In this document: positions 12,109 through 20,214 of the stretch, piece after piece
Numbering within the stretch: the stretch's first letter is position 1
How the letters are laid out: every line of letters begins with the position of its first letter
From: Clostridiaceae bacterium BL-3
GTDB taxonomy: Bacteria; Bacillota; Clostridia; Clostridiales; Clostridiaceae
DNA length: 64,000 nucleotides
Assembly: GCA_902809985.1 (NCBI GenBank)
Contig: CADDXC010000001.1
Coordinates: 2,914,001-2,978,000, forward strand
Reading direction: 5' to 3'
The notes under the pieces: generated by a model
The model's input: only the letters and a program-made list of their open reading frames with translations
Told to the model about the DNA's origin: nothing
The model's database searches: none
Translations under genes and position numbers: made by a program

Positions 12109-13113
12109 CTATAATTCCTTCAAATAGTTTTTCAGCAACTCCAACGTATTTTGATAGTCAGCTTTACTGCATAGAGATATATTGCAATTCATATACCTGC
12201 AGGGCATTAGTACAGCCGCAATCTTGCAATCATTCACACTAAGACGGACTGCCTTAAGTTCTCCCTCTTTCTGAGTACCTCCAACTTTTTGATAGGGAAT
12301 ACCTCTATTAATTGCTTCATTCCTAATAGATTCTCCAATATCTTTGTCAAATATTGACTCTCCCCCTTTAAATGGTATAATAGGGCCATCCGTCAATTGG
12401 ATGGTTTTTAAATAATCTGGGGTTTCTAACATATCCATACTATTTATCGCATCTAAAATTATAGCAACATCTGGATTAATATTATAAGCTGCACCATAGA
12501 TTCCCCTTTGCCCTATATTGCCCTGTACACTAAATACACCATATAAATTGCATTTGAAATCCTGTTTCAATAATTCCATAAGTATGGAACAACCTATTCT
12601 GCTATCCAGAGCTTTTCCCTCTATATAGTCATCTCCAAAATAACAAAAATGATTGTCAAACACCGCAAAATCTCCCAGTGAAACAATTTTGCTGCATTCT
12701 TTCCTACTGAAAGCACCTATATCTATACACATATTTTCACAGGATAAACTCTCATTTACTTCCTTCTTGTTCTGGAGATGTATTGGTTTTATTCCTATAA
12801 TTCCCGATACTTTTTCATCACCAATCAGAATAGTTTTACAGGGCAGTGAATTTTTATCCACGTTTCCTATAGTTGAAAATTTTAAAGTTCCATCTTCATT
12901 ATAACCTGTTATTATAAGCCCCAATTCATCCATATGCGAGATCACCATTACTTTAGGAGAATTGGAACTATTATTTTTATGAACCACAACATTTCCCATT
13001 TTATCTACATTTATATCTTTGGTCAACATTCCCAGCTCATCTAAGATAACTTTCCTTGTTTCACCTTCATATCCGGAGGGTCCCATGGAATTACAGAGTT
13101 TTTCTAAAAACAA
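12109..13113 (-). CDS. M42-family peptidase homologue with degenerate catalytic residues
   Basis: A 334-residue M42 homologue. It keeps HMDELG (H60, D62), ALDSRIG (D170) and an aspartate near 221, but the catalytic and metal glutamates of QEEVG are replaced by QGNIG (198-199) and the C-terminal MHTSVE has become MNCNIS, removing the last metal histidine. Catalysis by the normal two-metal mechanism looks impossible. The start is TTG 13113, seven bases after GGAGG. It overlaps the end of the intact paralogue by 10 bp, indicating translational coupling. M42 enzymes form dodecamers, so it could join the active subunit in a mixed particle (inference). Confidence 0.88.
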   Translation of the reverse strand: MFLEKLCNSMGPSGYEGETRKVILDELGMLTKDINVDKMGNVVVHKNNSSNSPKVMVISHMDELGLIITGYNEDGTLKFSTIGNVDKNSLPCKTILIGDEKVSGIIGIKPIHLQNKKEVNESLSCENMCIDIGAFSRKECSKIVSLGDFAVFDNHFCYFGDDYIEGKALDSRIGCSILMELLKQDFKCNLYGVFSVQGNIGQRGIYGAAYNINPDVAIILDAINSMDMLETPDYLKTIQLTDGPIIPFKGGESIFDKDIGESIRNEAINRGIPYQKVGGTQKEGELKAVRLSVNDCKIAAVLMPCRYMNCNISLCSKADYQNTLELLKNYLKEL

Positions 13114-14135
13114 AACAATCCCTCCAATTCATTTGCTTTTAATTCCTGAATAAACCTGGCCAGAAGCCTTCCCGTATTTCTAATGTCTCTTAAATTCACC
13201 ATCTCCACGGAAGTATGCATATACTTTATCGGAATAGATATTAAAAGGGTGGGTATTCCACCAACAGCAGTCTGAATGTCCCAGGCGTCCGTCCCGGTGT
13301 TTCCCGGCTCCACTTCAACTTGATAGGAAATATTATGTCTATCTGCCGTCTCTATTATCCTGCTTTTAAGTTTAGGATGCACATTGGGTCCTATACATAT
13401 GACGGGTCCCTCTCCCAATTTATTTTCTCTGTCAGTATCCCCGAATATTCCTCCATCAAAGGTCACATCAACAGCTATGCCTATATCCGGTTTGATTTCA
13501 TAGCTTGCCATGCCAGCTCCTCTGTGTCCCACTTCCTCCTGACAGGAGCATACAAAATAAACATCCAGGTCCGGAGTGACATTTTTGAGTTCTGCTGCAC
13601 ATATATGCATAGCTGCAATACTTGCCCTATTATCTATGGCTTTACAGCATACATTCTCATTTAAAAGCTGAATCATATTTCTTTTTAAAGTAATATAATC
13701 CCCTATATTGACTAAATCATTTAATTTATCAAAATTATATCCGGTGTCTATATACAAATTTTCCATTTTGACCTTATTTCTGTCTTTATCCTCATATTCG
13801 GGTTTTAAAGCCACAATTCCCTTTATCCTCTCTTTCCCATGAATGACAACCTCCTGGGATACAAGACTTTTAGGATCTATTCCCACAGCTTTGAATTTTA
13901 AAAATCCTTCCTTTGAAATCTCATTTACCATTAAAAACACTTCATCTGCATGGGCCATTATCATTATTTTACTGGAACTTTTTCCTTTTTTATATATGTA
14001 AATATTATTCATTTTGCTCATGGTTATATTCCCAAATTCCTTAAAACCATCTTCTATGATAGAGTACAGCCAATCCTCTCTCCCACTAGGTGCATCGGCT
14101 TCACAAACTTTTTTTAAAAAATCCAAATCTTCCAT
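13104..14135 (-). CDS. M42-family metalloaminopeptidase, catalytically complete
   Basis: A 343-residue glutamyl/leucyl aminopeptidase of the M42 family. All expected residues are present: H62 and D64 (AHADEV), bridging D168 (AIDNR), catalytic E200 and metal ligand E201 (CQEEVGHRGA), D223 (AVDVT) and H307 (MHTSVE). Family members cut N-terminal residues from peptides in the cytoplasm and assemble into hollow 12-subunit particles. GGAGGTAGG precedes ATG 14135. It is the first gene of a three-gene M42 operon, with an extended -10 promoter at 14169-14178. Confidence 0.93.
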   Translation of the reverse strand: MEDLDFLKKVCEADAPSGREDWLYSIIEDGFKEFGNITMSKMNNIYIYKKGKSSSKIMIMAHADEVFLMVNEISKEGFLKFKAVGIDPKSLVSQEVVIHGKERIKGIVALKPEYEDKDRNKVKMENLYIDTGYNFDKLNDLVNIGDYITLKRNMIQLLNENVCCKAIDNRASIAAMHICAAELKNVTPDLDVYFVCSCQEEVGHRGAGMASYEIKPDIGIAVDVTFDGGIFGDTDRENKLGEGPVICIGPNVHPKLKSRIIETADRHNISYQVEVEPGNTGTDAWDIQTAVGGIPTLLISIPIKYMHTSVEMVNLRDIRNTGRLLARFIQELKANELEGLFCF

Positions 14136-14168
14136 TTCCTACCTCCAGCCAAATATATTGGTAATTTA

Positions 14169-14178
14169 ATTATAGCAT
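14169..14178 (-). promoter_or_regulatory. extended -10 promoter of the M42 operon
   Basis: On the minus strand TATGC-TATAAT gives an extended -10 element, 34 bp before the first M42 start. A -35-like ACAATT lies about 17 bp further up, inside the end of the M28 pseudogene. Confidence 0.55.
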
Positions 14179-14180
14179 AA

Positions 14181-14690
14181 CTACAAGGGACAATTGTTAT
14201 CAGAAGAGAAATCATCATTTGATAATGAATTTATAATAGTATCTGTAACTAATTTAAGTTTTGATTCATCTATAAGTGAGATTGTATCCTGTGAACTGTT
14301 TATTTTCAAATTTTTGTCATAAGCCTGTCCTATACACAATGCCGGAATTTTATTTGCATCAAAAGCAACATAATCGCTAAACTCACGATCTGTTTTCTTT
14401 ATATTAATATCTTTTGGTTTTCTTTTTAATAATGTAACGGCAAAATTTTCCTTTCCACTTATGGTAAATATATATGGTTTACTACCGCCTTTCTGTGCTA
14501 TTGAATCAATATTTATAACTGCTTTTATATTTTTTTATCATTAGAGGATAAATTTTTTATGTAATGATTTGAACCTACTCCTCCCAATTCTTCACCACCA
14601 AAGAAAATAAATCTTAATTCATAATTACTATGATGATAAAGCTATCTCAAAAATAGTACTGCTTGTATTGGGCTAACTTCTTAAATTTAC
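14181..14690 (-). pseudogene. M28-family peptidase pseudogene (frameshifted, 5' truncated)
   Basis: Reading the minus strand in pieces gives clear M28 aminopeptidase sequence. NTSSTIFEIA is followed by a stop. In another frame comes LRFIFFGGEELGGVGSNHY, the family block with the metal/catalytic EE. After a run of seven A a third frame continues AVINIDSIAQKGGSKPY through FSDYVAFDANKIPAL to a TAG at 14183-14181. At least two frame breaks, and no start codon or ribosome binding site upstream, mark it as dead. It may be the relic of a peptidase gene once next to the M42 operon. Confidence 0.8.
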
Positions 14691-14752
14691 AGTATTACCT
14701 AGTCACTACTCCTTTTTTTAGTTCATGGATACTTATAATTTTTTAATAAAAA

Positions 14753-15970
14753 CTATTTGATTTTTACTTTCGTTGTCTCTATATTTGTATAAGGTTCACC
14801 ATTTGAGTAATTAAGTTGATTTATCACTAGATACAATTTATTTGTTCTGTTAAAGTAAGGACTTTCAAATGATAAATTTATACAATTTTCCGAATCCATG
14901 CTTACCAGAGCATTCCCCGAAATACTATATTTATTTCCTTTCTCATCTGTCAAATAGGGTAACTTGCTGGTATCCCCTCCAACTATTCTTCCGATTGAAT
15001 TGCATTGAGATTTATCAATACTGTTTTTACCCAATTGTATTCTTATTTCAGTATGGGTAGGGTAGATTTTTACACTCTTAAAAGTGAAATTAGTATTATT
15101 AATTGAAAATGGAATATTATCATATTCTTCCGGTTTTTGTGATTTTAGGTTTTTGTCAAGTTTTATTTCAAAATTCCAATTGCCGGATATATTTTTGGGT
15201 TCTCTATTGAATTTTGAAGTAAAATTATTGTAAGCTTCCTTAGAATAAGACATATTATATGCTTCAGTAATACCTGAAATCATTAAATTTATTTCATCAG
15301 GTATTTTCATATCCTTTATACTTATCAACTCTATGGAACCAAAAGTTTTCTTATTTTTAGAATAATTTTCAATAGAATTACCCAATGATGAAATTATACA
15401 TTTATAATTTGTGTTGCTTAAGGATAGACTATCTTGATTTTTATTATTCAGCTTAGGCGGAAGTCTTTGTGATTTAAAATCATCACTGCTCAAGAGAGTT
15501 TTTCCATTGTTGTCACTTATAGAAAATTTTTTCATCAGAAGATTCTTGATATCCTCATCAGCTGTTGTTCCATTTAACGTATATAATATAAATATATCTT
15601 TATCATCTGTAATTACATTATCAACAGTGATACTTATATTCTTGTCTTTTTGAATTTTACTTATATTTTGAGACAAATTTTGATTTACAGCACTATCTAT
15701 ATTTTTATCATAATGAAATTGTACAGCATTGGCTATAGATGATATTACAGGCACATCACTTAGTGACTCCGCAAAAGCAGGCACAAAATTGACACTGCTG
15801 ATGAAAATAATAATCAATGAAGCTATTGCAGCATTAATCTTAATCAGCCTTAGTTTTATAGTTCTTATTTTTTTATCTCTTTTTGCTTTTGAAATAGACT
15901 TTTTAATTACATCATCAAGCCTGCTTGATATGTCAATTTTTTCAAACCCATTTTTAGGATCATGCTTCAT
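14753..15970 (-). CDS. membrane-anchored anti-sigma factor (DUF4179 type)
   Basis: A 405-residue protein with a short basic cytoplasmic N-terminus (residues 1-45), one membrane segment (about 46-66) and a large extracellular part rich in beta-strand-like segments. The region after the membrane segment (FAESLSDVPVISSIANAVQF) matches the DUF4179 proteins found next to ECF sigma factors in Firmicutes. It is inferred to hold the adjacent sigma factor at the membrane until a signal arrives. Its ATG directly follows the sigma stop codon, so the two are translationally coupled. Confidence 0.82.
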   Translation of the reverse strand: MKHDPKNGFEKIDISSRLDDVIKKSISKAKRDKKIRTIKLRLIKINAAIASLIIIFISSVNFVPAFAESLSDVPVISSIANAVQFHYDKNIDSAVNQNLSQNISKIQKDKNISITVDNVITDDKDIFILYTLNGTTADEDIKNLLMKKFSISDNNGKTLLSSDDFKSQRLPPKLNNKNQDSLSLSNTNYKCIISSLGNSIENYSKNKKTFGSIELISIKDMKIPDEINLMISGITEAYNMSYSKEAYNNFTSKFNREPKNISGNWNFEIKLDKNLKSQKPEEYDNIPFSINNTNFTFKSVKIYPTHTEIRIQLGKNSIDKSQCNSIGRIVGGDTSKLPYLTDEKGNKYSISGNALVSMDSENCINLSFESPYFNRTNKLYLVINQLNYSNGEPYTNIETTKVKIK

Positions 15971-16513
15971 TTAAATACACCCCTTTTCCAATTCAACTTT
16001 TAATTTTTTTAACGCTCTTCTTAAATAAACTTTCACAGTGCCTTCCGGGTATTCTAAAAGCTTAGAAATTTGAGGAATAGTCATATCCTGAAAATATTTT
16101 AAAATGATTAAGTTTTTATATTTTATACTCAAATTATCCATAGCATTATATAAGTCAACATTTTTAGATATGTTAAACTCCATTTCTGAAATATTATTAT
16201 CCTTGTCTAATAAATTATAGTCATGAACATAAATAATATTTTTATTACTTTTTAACTTATTTATAGATAAATTTATAAGTATCTTTATAATCCAACTGCT
16301 AAAATACTGTGATTCCCTTAATTTATTTATATTCATATAGGCTTTATATACAGTATCGCTTACAATATCCAGAGCATCCTGTTCATTTCTTACATATATA
16401 AATGCCATTTTATAAAGATTTTCTTTATAAAAATTTATCAACTCAACAAACGATCTATCATCTCCTTTTTTAGCATTATTTACAAGAATTTGAACTTTAT
16501 CCGTTTCTTTCAC
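15971..16513 (-). CDS. ECF-type RNA polymerase sigma factor
   Basis: A 180-residue sigma-70 family protein of the extracytoplasmic-function class. Region 2 is visible in VELINFYKENLYKMAFIYVRN-EQDALDIVSD, and region 4 near the C-terminus in MTIPQISKLLEYPEGTVK followed by RRALKKLK, a helix-turn-helix for the -35 element. The start is placed at GTG 16513, nine bases after GGAGG; a longer frame to 16555 has no suitable binding site. It forms a two-gene operon with the anti-sigma factor and probably controls its own promoter, but no matching target promoter was identified. Confidence 0.88.
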   Translation of the reverse strand: MKETDKVQILVNNAKKGDDRSFVELINFYKENLYKMAFIYVRNEQDALDIVSDTVYKAYMNINKLRESQYFSSWIIKILINLSINKLKSNKNIIYVHDYNLLDKDNNISEMEFNISKNVDLYNAMDNLSIKYKNLIILKYFQDMTIPQISKLLEYPEGTVKVYLRRALKKLKVELEKGCI

Positions 16514-16698
16514 TACCTCACTCCTCCACAAAGATATCTGGAAACAATTTATCACACATTAATTAGACAATTTTAATATATAAAAAGTTACACTTAATAT
16601 CAATTATTAAGTTAATAAAAGTTCTAAATAAAAAAATAAATTACCATGATCTTACGATAATTTATTCTAAAATCGAGTTTATTTTTTTAAAAATGTGT

Positions 16699-16704
16699 TA
16701 AAAT
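16699..16704 (+). promoter_or_regulatory. extended -10 promoter of the orphan small RNA
   Basis: TAAAAT preceded by TGT aligns exactly with the TGA-TATAAT element of the homologous small RNA at 20122-20208. No clear -35 is seen. Confidence 0.4.
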
Positions 16705-16710
16705 ATAATT

Positions 16711-16791
16711 AAAAGAAGCCATTGCGGCTTTATTATTGAATTGGATTTTCAGTTAATTAAATGCACTCTCGCAAAGTGCATTTAATTTTTT
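16711..16791 (+). ncRNA. candidate antitoxin-like small RNA, copy 1
   Basis: An 81-nt non-coding segment with a promoter at 16699-16704 and a strong terminator (AATTAAATGCACT at 16755-16767 pairing with AGTGCATTTAATT at 16775-16787, then TTTTTT). It contains a 5' hairpin AAGCC-ATTGC-GGCTT. It is clearly homologous, in order and sequence, to the minus-strand RNA at 20122-20208; the hairpin stems differ by paired changes. It converges on the PH-domain gene at 16858-17274. Expression has not been shown. Confidence 0.6.
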
Positions 16792-16857
16792 GAGCTTTTA
16801 TTTTAGTCTTTTTCCAAAATAAAAAGGTGATCATGCCTTTTTATAATAAATAAAATT

Positions 16858-17274
16858 TTAAATTTGTGAAGCAATTCGCTTGTTGAGTACATCAATAAAT
16901 TCCTGTTTTTTATCTGGAGAAATTAATATAGAATCACAGAAAGAATTTTTATAATATTTAATTTCTAATCTATCCATAGATAACGCTGGAGAAGATATTA
17001 TGTTATTACTCTCTTTAAATGAAATAATATCTCCATAATTAATCTTAATATTTAATATTAGCCCACTTCTTATATATAAATATGAATCTTCAAAAACATA
17101 ATAAGTAAGAAAATATCTTGGTAAAATAAATAATATTAATAAAGAAATGAATAAAATAAATGCTAAAGATCCTATTTTATTTATAATATATAAATAAAAC
17201 AACCATAAAGTTATAATTGTAAATAATACTACTGTAATATGAAACCACCAACCAATTTTCGAATTAAATTTCAT
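16858..17274 (-). CDS. PH-like-domain membrane protein, unknown function
   Basis: A 138-residue protein with two closely spaced membrane segments (about residues 12-30 and 34-52), then a cytoplasmic domain (YVFEDSYLYIRSGLILN... MDRLEIKYYKN... LISPDKKQEFIDVL) with the pattern of bacterial PH-like (bPH) domains. Function is unknown. GGAAGGG lies seven bases before the ATG. Upstream on the same strand is a degenerate copy of the leader seen before the 61-residue protein at 19950, and downstream lies a convergent small RNA, so it occupies the payload position of a second cassette. Confidence 0.7.
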   Translation of the reverse strand: MKFNSKIGWWFHITVVLFTIITLWLFYLYIINKIGSLAFILFISLLILFILPRYFLTYYVFEDSYLYIRSGLILNIKINYGDIISFKESNNIISSPALSMDRLEIKYYKNSFCDSILISPDKKQEFIDVLNKRIASQI

Positions 17275-17309
17275 CCTTATACCCTTCCATAAAATTTATC
17301 GATTTTCAA

Positions 17310-17412
17310 TAACCGATCTCTGTTATCAATTAGCCATAAATACCCTCTTTGCAAGAGATAAAATCTGGAGAGTGGCCAATTAAAAAACTTTATTTTCTTA
17401 ATAGATATTATA
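17310..17412 (-). promoter_or_regulatory. degenerate cassette leader with -10 element
   Basis: TATAAT (17412-17407, preceded by TGA) is followed on the minus strand by a segment that aligns with 19852-19945. Shared blocks include CTCCAG, ATTTTATCTCT and ATAACAGAG against CAACAGAGG. The AGGAG binding site and ATG of the leader peptide found in the other copy are destroyed here (AAGAA and GTT), so no leader peptide is expected. Confidence 0.5.
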
Positions 17413-17479
17413 TCATATTAAAAAAGATATTTTTATGTAAAAAAACTAAAGCTGGAAACTAGCATTTATGTTATTATAA

Positions 17480-17617
17480 TATAAAAAGCCAGTAGGAATT
17501 TTTCAAATTTTAAATGGAATATATTTTTATAAACAAAATAAAAAATCCGATGGAATATTGCTAATCTTAGTAGGTATATTTATTTTTGCCGTTATAGTTA
17601 AAATTTCAATATTTTAA
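17480..17617 (+). pseudogene. fragment of a membrane-protein gene
   Basis: A plus-strand frame of 45 codons between two stops reads YKKPVGIFQILNGIYFYKQ and then ILLILVGIFIFAVIVKISIF. It looks like the C-terminal membrane segment of a lost protein. There is no start codon and no ribosome binding site. Chance cannot be excluded in such AT-rich DNA. Confidence 0.3.
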
Positions 17618-17662
17618 CTATGCGAGCATAGAAAAATACCCATTTTTTTATATACTTTAAAA

Positions 17663-18448
17663 CTAAACTAGTGTATATCCCCAATCATATAAAGCATGAA
17701 ATATAGATGGTGCAGTGACATTTTCAGTTTTAATCATCATATATCCCAAGAACAAACTGAAAAAAACTAAACCAAACATACTCGTAAGGGTTTCAGTTAA
17801 AGTCATTTTCCCAATAAAAATTCTTTGAGGTAAATGCATTAAAGCCATTAAAGCAGAAGCAGTCATCCATCCTTTGTTTTTTCCCATCCATGCAATCAAA
17901 CGGGTTTGTAAATATCCCCTAAATATGAACTCTTCAGAAAATCCAATTACAGCACAGTTTAATAACGCCCAAAAATGGCCAATGTTTAAATGAGTTATTA
18001 CTTTATCGACATTTATATTCATATAAAATAGCGACAATATTATAAATATAATACCTGAGATTGTACCAATACCAATTGATTTTTTCAGATTATGCCTTGA
18101 CACCCCTGTACTTGCCCATGATTGTTTAAAAAATTTCTTTGTTAATAATATAGGGCTTATAATTATTAAATACAATAATGCATTTGACAGAACAGTAGAA
18201 AAATTATAAGTTACACTTGTCTGTATATCAGTATTTGATTTACCAGTATAATTTACAAAAAATATTATAAGCGTAATTAAAAAAATACTTATAAAAACTG
18301 CAGCAAAAGCATGTAATCCGGATTTTCTTGGATCATTAAAATTATATTCTTTGTGCTCAAATCCTAGTTTTGAAGTTAAAATGTATACGATTAGCCCCGA
18401 AATCAATAAAAATATACCCCGACTTATAATATCTTTTAAAAAATTCAT
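17663..18448 (-). CDS. CPBP-family (CAAX-type) intramembrane metalloprotease
   Basis: A 261-residue, eight-segment membrane protein with the family motifs in order: EEFIFRGYLQTRL (catalytic EExxxR), a histidine in MALMHLPQR, and TAPSIFHALYDW carrying the second metal-binding histidine. Bacterial members act as intramembrane proteases or bacteriocin self-immunity proteins; no substrate is suggested here. The start is placed at ATG 18448, eight bases after GGAGGG; a longer frame to 18487 lacks a binding site. It stands alone beside an IS630-type element. Confidence 0.85.
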   Translation of the reverse strand: MNFLKDIISRGIFLLISGLIVYILTSKLGFEHKEYNFNDPRKSGLHAFAAVFISIFLITLIIFFVNYTGKSNTDIQTSVTYNFSTVLSNALLYLIIISPILLTKKFFKQSWASTGVSRHNLKKSIGIGTISGIIFIILSLFYMNINVDKVITHLNIGHFWALLNCAVIGFSEEFIFRGYLQTRLIAWMGKNKGWMTASALMALMHLPQRIFIGKMTLTETLTSMFGLVFFSLFLGYMMIKTENVTAPSIFHALYDWGYTLV

Positions 18449-18539
18449 ATTATTAACCCTCCCGATCATTTTAATCAATTGTACCATAAATGGTGGTTTA
18501 TAGTACTTTTAAATAAAATAAAACCAGAATATTTTTACT

Positions 18540-19705
18540 CTATATAGAAAGTAAAAATGGTTCAAAGCTTTATACAAAGTCTGTCAATAACCTCTGAGTT
18601 GGATAAATTGATACGTTTAATAAACTCTCTGACAGCTGTCCTTATTTCTTTTACTGTGGGATAAAATACATTATTTATAATGTCAGATTTAAGCCACTTC
18701 CACAGACCTTCAATAAGGTTAAGCTGTGGGCTGTATGGTGGAAGAAATACAAGTTTCAATCGAGGGGTTGCCTCCATAAATGGCTGTATAAGTTTTGCGT
18801 GGTGAATACGAGAATTATCCAGGATCATTACTATCTTTCCAGAAGGATACTGCTGTACAATTTCCTTTAGAAATTTAAGAAATACTTCAGCATCATACTT
18901 TTCGTCTTCACTGCAATATACTTGTCCAGTTTCATAGTTTAATACACCTAAAAGTTTACTCCCCTATGCTTACCAGTAGTAGGAATAATGCGCTGTCTGC
19001 CTTTTATAAACCATGTTTTTGCTATGGCCTGGTAATCCCGAATCATTGATTCATCCTCAAAAAGAATATAATCTATATGACCTTTCATTAATTTTTTTTT
19101 AAAAGTTCAAACTGGTCTTTGAATTCTTTTTGTCTTGATTCATCAGCTTTTTTCAAAGAATACGTCGGCCGGGTGAAACTTAAATTATTTCTGTATAATA
19201 CTTCAAGCATTCCTCTTTGACAGTAGGAAACACCATAAAGTTTCATTACCAGCTTCCTTATTATCGTAGTATCCCACTTTTTCCTCGCAGTAAAGCCTTC
19301 TTCATCGGGGGTTCTGGTTGTAATTATTTTAATTAGTTCTAATTCCTGGGCATTGGTTAGATGACGGGGAGCTCCCGGGCTTTTGCCAATAACCAGACCA
19401 CTTAATCCAGACGATTTATATTTTTTAACATATACACCTACAGTTTGAAAAGATATATTGTTCATATAGGCAATCTCGTTAAGCTTGTATCCCTGGAGAT
19501 AGTTAAGTATAACAATATATCTTATATGCATTCTCTTATTTGAGTTATTTTTCAGTGCCTGATTGACTTCTTCAAAATCTGATTTTTCAGCATAATAATT
19601 TATTCTATCATGTACTTTTTTCATTCCTGTCCACAATCCTATAGTCAGAATTATTATATTTTTATAATTCCACATTAGTGGACAAACTTCAGAACACTCT
19701 ATTTA
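18540..19705 (-). mobile_element. IS630-family insertion sequence, copy A (inactivated)
   Basis: The element starts at CTATATAGAAAG (18540), a border shared with the truncated copy B, and extends to about 19705. The right end is uncertain because I could not match clear terminal inverted repeats; ATAGAAAGT at one end and ATAGAGTGT at the other are only a weak match. It carries one transposase gene on the minus strand, broken by two frameshifts. Confidence 0.65.
18562..19624 (-). pseudogene. IS630-family transposase, two frameshifts
   Basis: The N-terminal part (19624-19088) has the helix-turn-helix region LNEIAYMNNISFQTVGVYVK. The frame breaks in a run of nine A at about 19090, continues with HIDYILFEDESMIRDYQA (first DDE aspartate), breaks again near 18960 where one base is missing, and finishes with MILDNSRIHH (second aspartate) and PYSPQLNLIEGLWKWLK (glutamate). 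All three DDE motifs survive, so inactivation seems recent. The A-run alone could be a programmed frameshift, but the second break cannot. Confidence 0.8.
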
Positions 19706-19732
19706 TAAAAATATCCCAGCAATAAGAAACAA

Positions 19733-19760
19733 GCCCCGGGTTAAATCAATAACTCGGGGC
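19733..19760 (-). terminator. GC-rich hairpin terminator
   Basis: GCCCCGGGTT and AACTCGGGGC form a 10-bp stem with one G-T pair. The minus strand continues into TTGTTTCTTATT. It lies between the IS element and the toxin-like cassette and would insulate one from the other. Confidence 0.6.
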
Positions 19761-19834
19761 AATAATTAATTCTGTGCTTAACTACAAGGTAGAATATGGA
19801 TAAACTTTATAAATATAGATTCGTGGTTAAAATT

Positions 19835-19845
19835 TATGCTATAAT
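19835..19845 (+). promoter_or_regulatory. extended -10 promoter of the 61-residue protein cassette
   Basis: TATGC-TATAAT ends at 19845, an extended -10 element. No strong -35 is seen. The predicted transcript starts near 19852, just before the leader ORF. Confidence 0.55.
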
Positions 19846-19864
19846 AATTATCAGGAGAATAAGG

Positions 19865-19924
19865 ATGTTTTTAGTTAGTCACCCTCCAGGATTTTATCTC
19901 TCCCATGGAAGTCGTTACGGTTAA
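19865..19924 (+). CDS. 19-residue leader peptide ORF
   Basis: ATG 19865 is preceded by AGGAG at a good distance and opens a 19-codon frame, MFLVSHPPGFYLSHGSRYG, ending at TAA 19922-19924. It lies 25 bp before the 61-residue protein gene. The second copy of the cassette keeps the surrounding bases but has lost this start and binding site. Such an ORF could couple translation or form part of a control element. It is an inference that it is translated. Confidence 0.45.
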   Translation: MFLVSHPPGFYLSHGSRYG

Positions 19925-19949
19925 TCCGACAACAGAGGGGGTGACATAA

Positions 19950-20135
19950 ATGAGTGATTCTATTACTATTACATCTATAGTATGCGTTACAATAGTGAGT
20001 ATAGTTGGTATTTTTGCTATGCTTGCATACTTAAAAGAAAGAGCCATTCTTAAATATAAGAACAGCTCTAAACACAGTAATAATGAAATATCTATTACTG
20101 CGGATAGTTATAAAGAAAATAACTTAAAAAATTAA
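19950..20135 (+). CDS. 61-residue single-span membrane protein, candidate type I toxin
   Basis: The protein has one hydrophobic segment (about residues 5-27) followed by a basic, polar tail (LKERAILKYKNSSKHSN). A strong GAGGGGGTGA site precedes ATG 19950. Its stop codon lies inside the stem of the hairpin at 20130-20165, and a convergent small RNA (20122-20208) overlaps its 3' end. Size, topology and antisense arrangement resemble type I toxins of Firmicutes, though I cannot assign it to a named family. It is flanked on both sides by IS630 sequence, so horizontal transfer is plausible. Confidence 0.6.
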   Translation: MSDSITITSIVCVTIVSIVGIFAMLAYLKERAILKYKNSSKHSNNEISITADSYKENNLKN

Positions 20136-20208
20136 AATGCACCCTAGCGTAAGTGCATTTTAATTAACTAATAACATTTAACAATCAAAAACCGTAACGG
20201 CTTCTTTT
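20122..20208 (-). ncRNA. candidate antitoxin-like small RNA, copy 2
   Basis: A minus-strand segment of about 87 nt running from an extended -10 promoter (20220-20215) to a terminator. It starts with a hairpin AAGCCG-TTA-CGGTTT and ends with the 13-bp hairpin at 20130-20165 followed by TTTTTT. Its last part is antisense to the 3' end of the 61-residue protein gene. It is homologous to the plus-strand RNA at 16711-16791. Type I antitoxin activity is inferred from layout only. Confidence 0.6.
20130..20165. terminator. shared convergent terminator of the cassette
   Basis: AATTAAAATGCAC (20130-20142) pairs perfectly with GTGCATTTTAATT (20153-20165). The minus strand continues into TTTTTTAAG, a strong stop for the small RNA. 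The plus-strand tail (AACTAATAAC) is poor, so the mRNA may read through. Confidence 0.75.
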
Positions 20209-20214
20209 AAATAT

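Noticed and set aside
19075-19100. Programmed frameshift producing a functional IS630 transposase
   Set aside because: The run of nine A could allow slippage, but a second break near 18960 lies outside any slippery run, so the gene is treated as dead.
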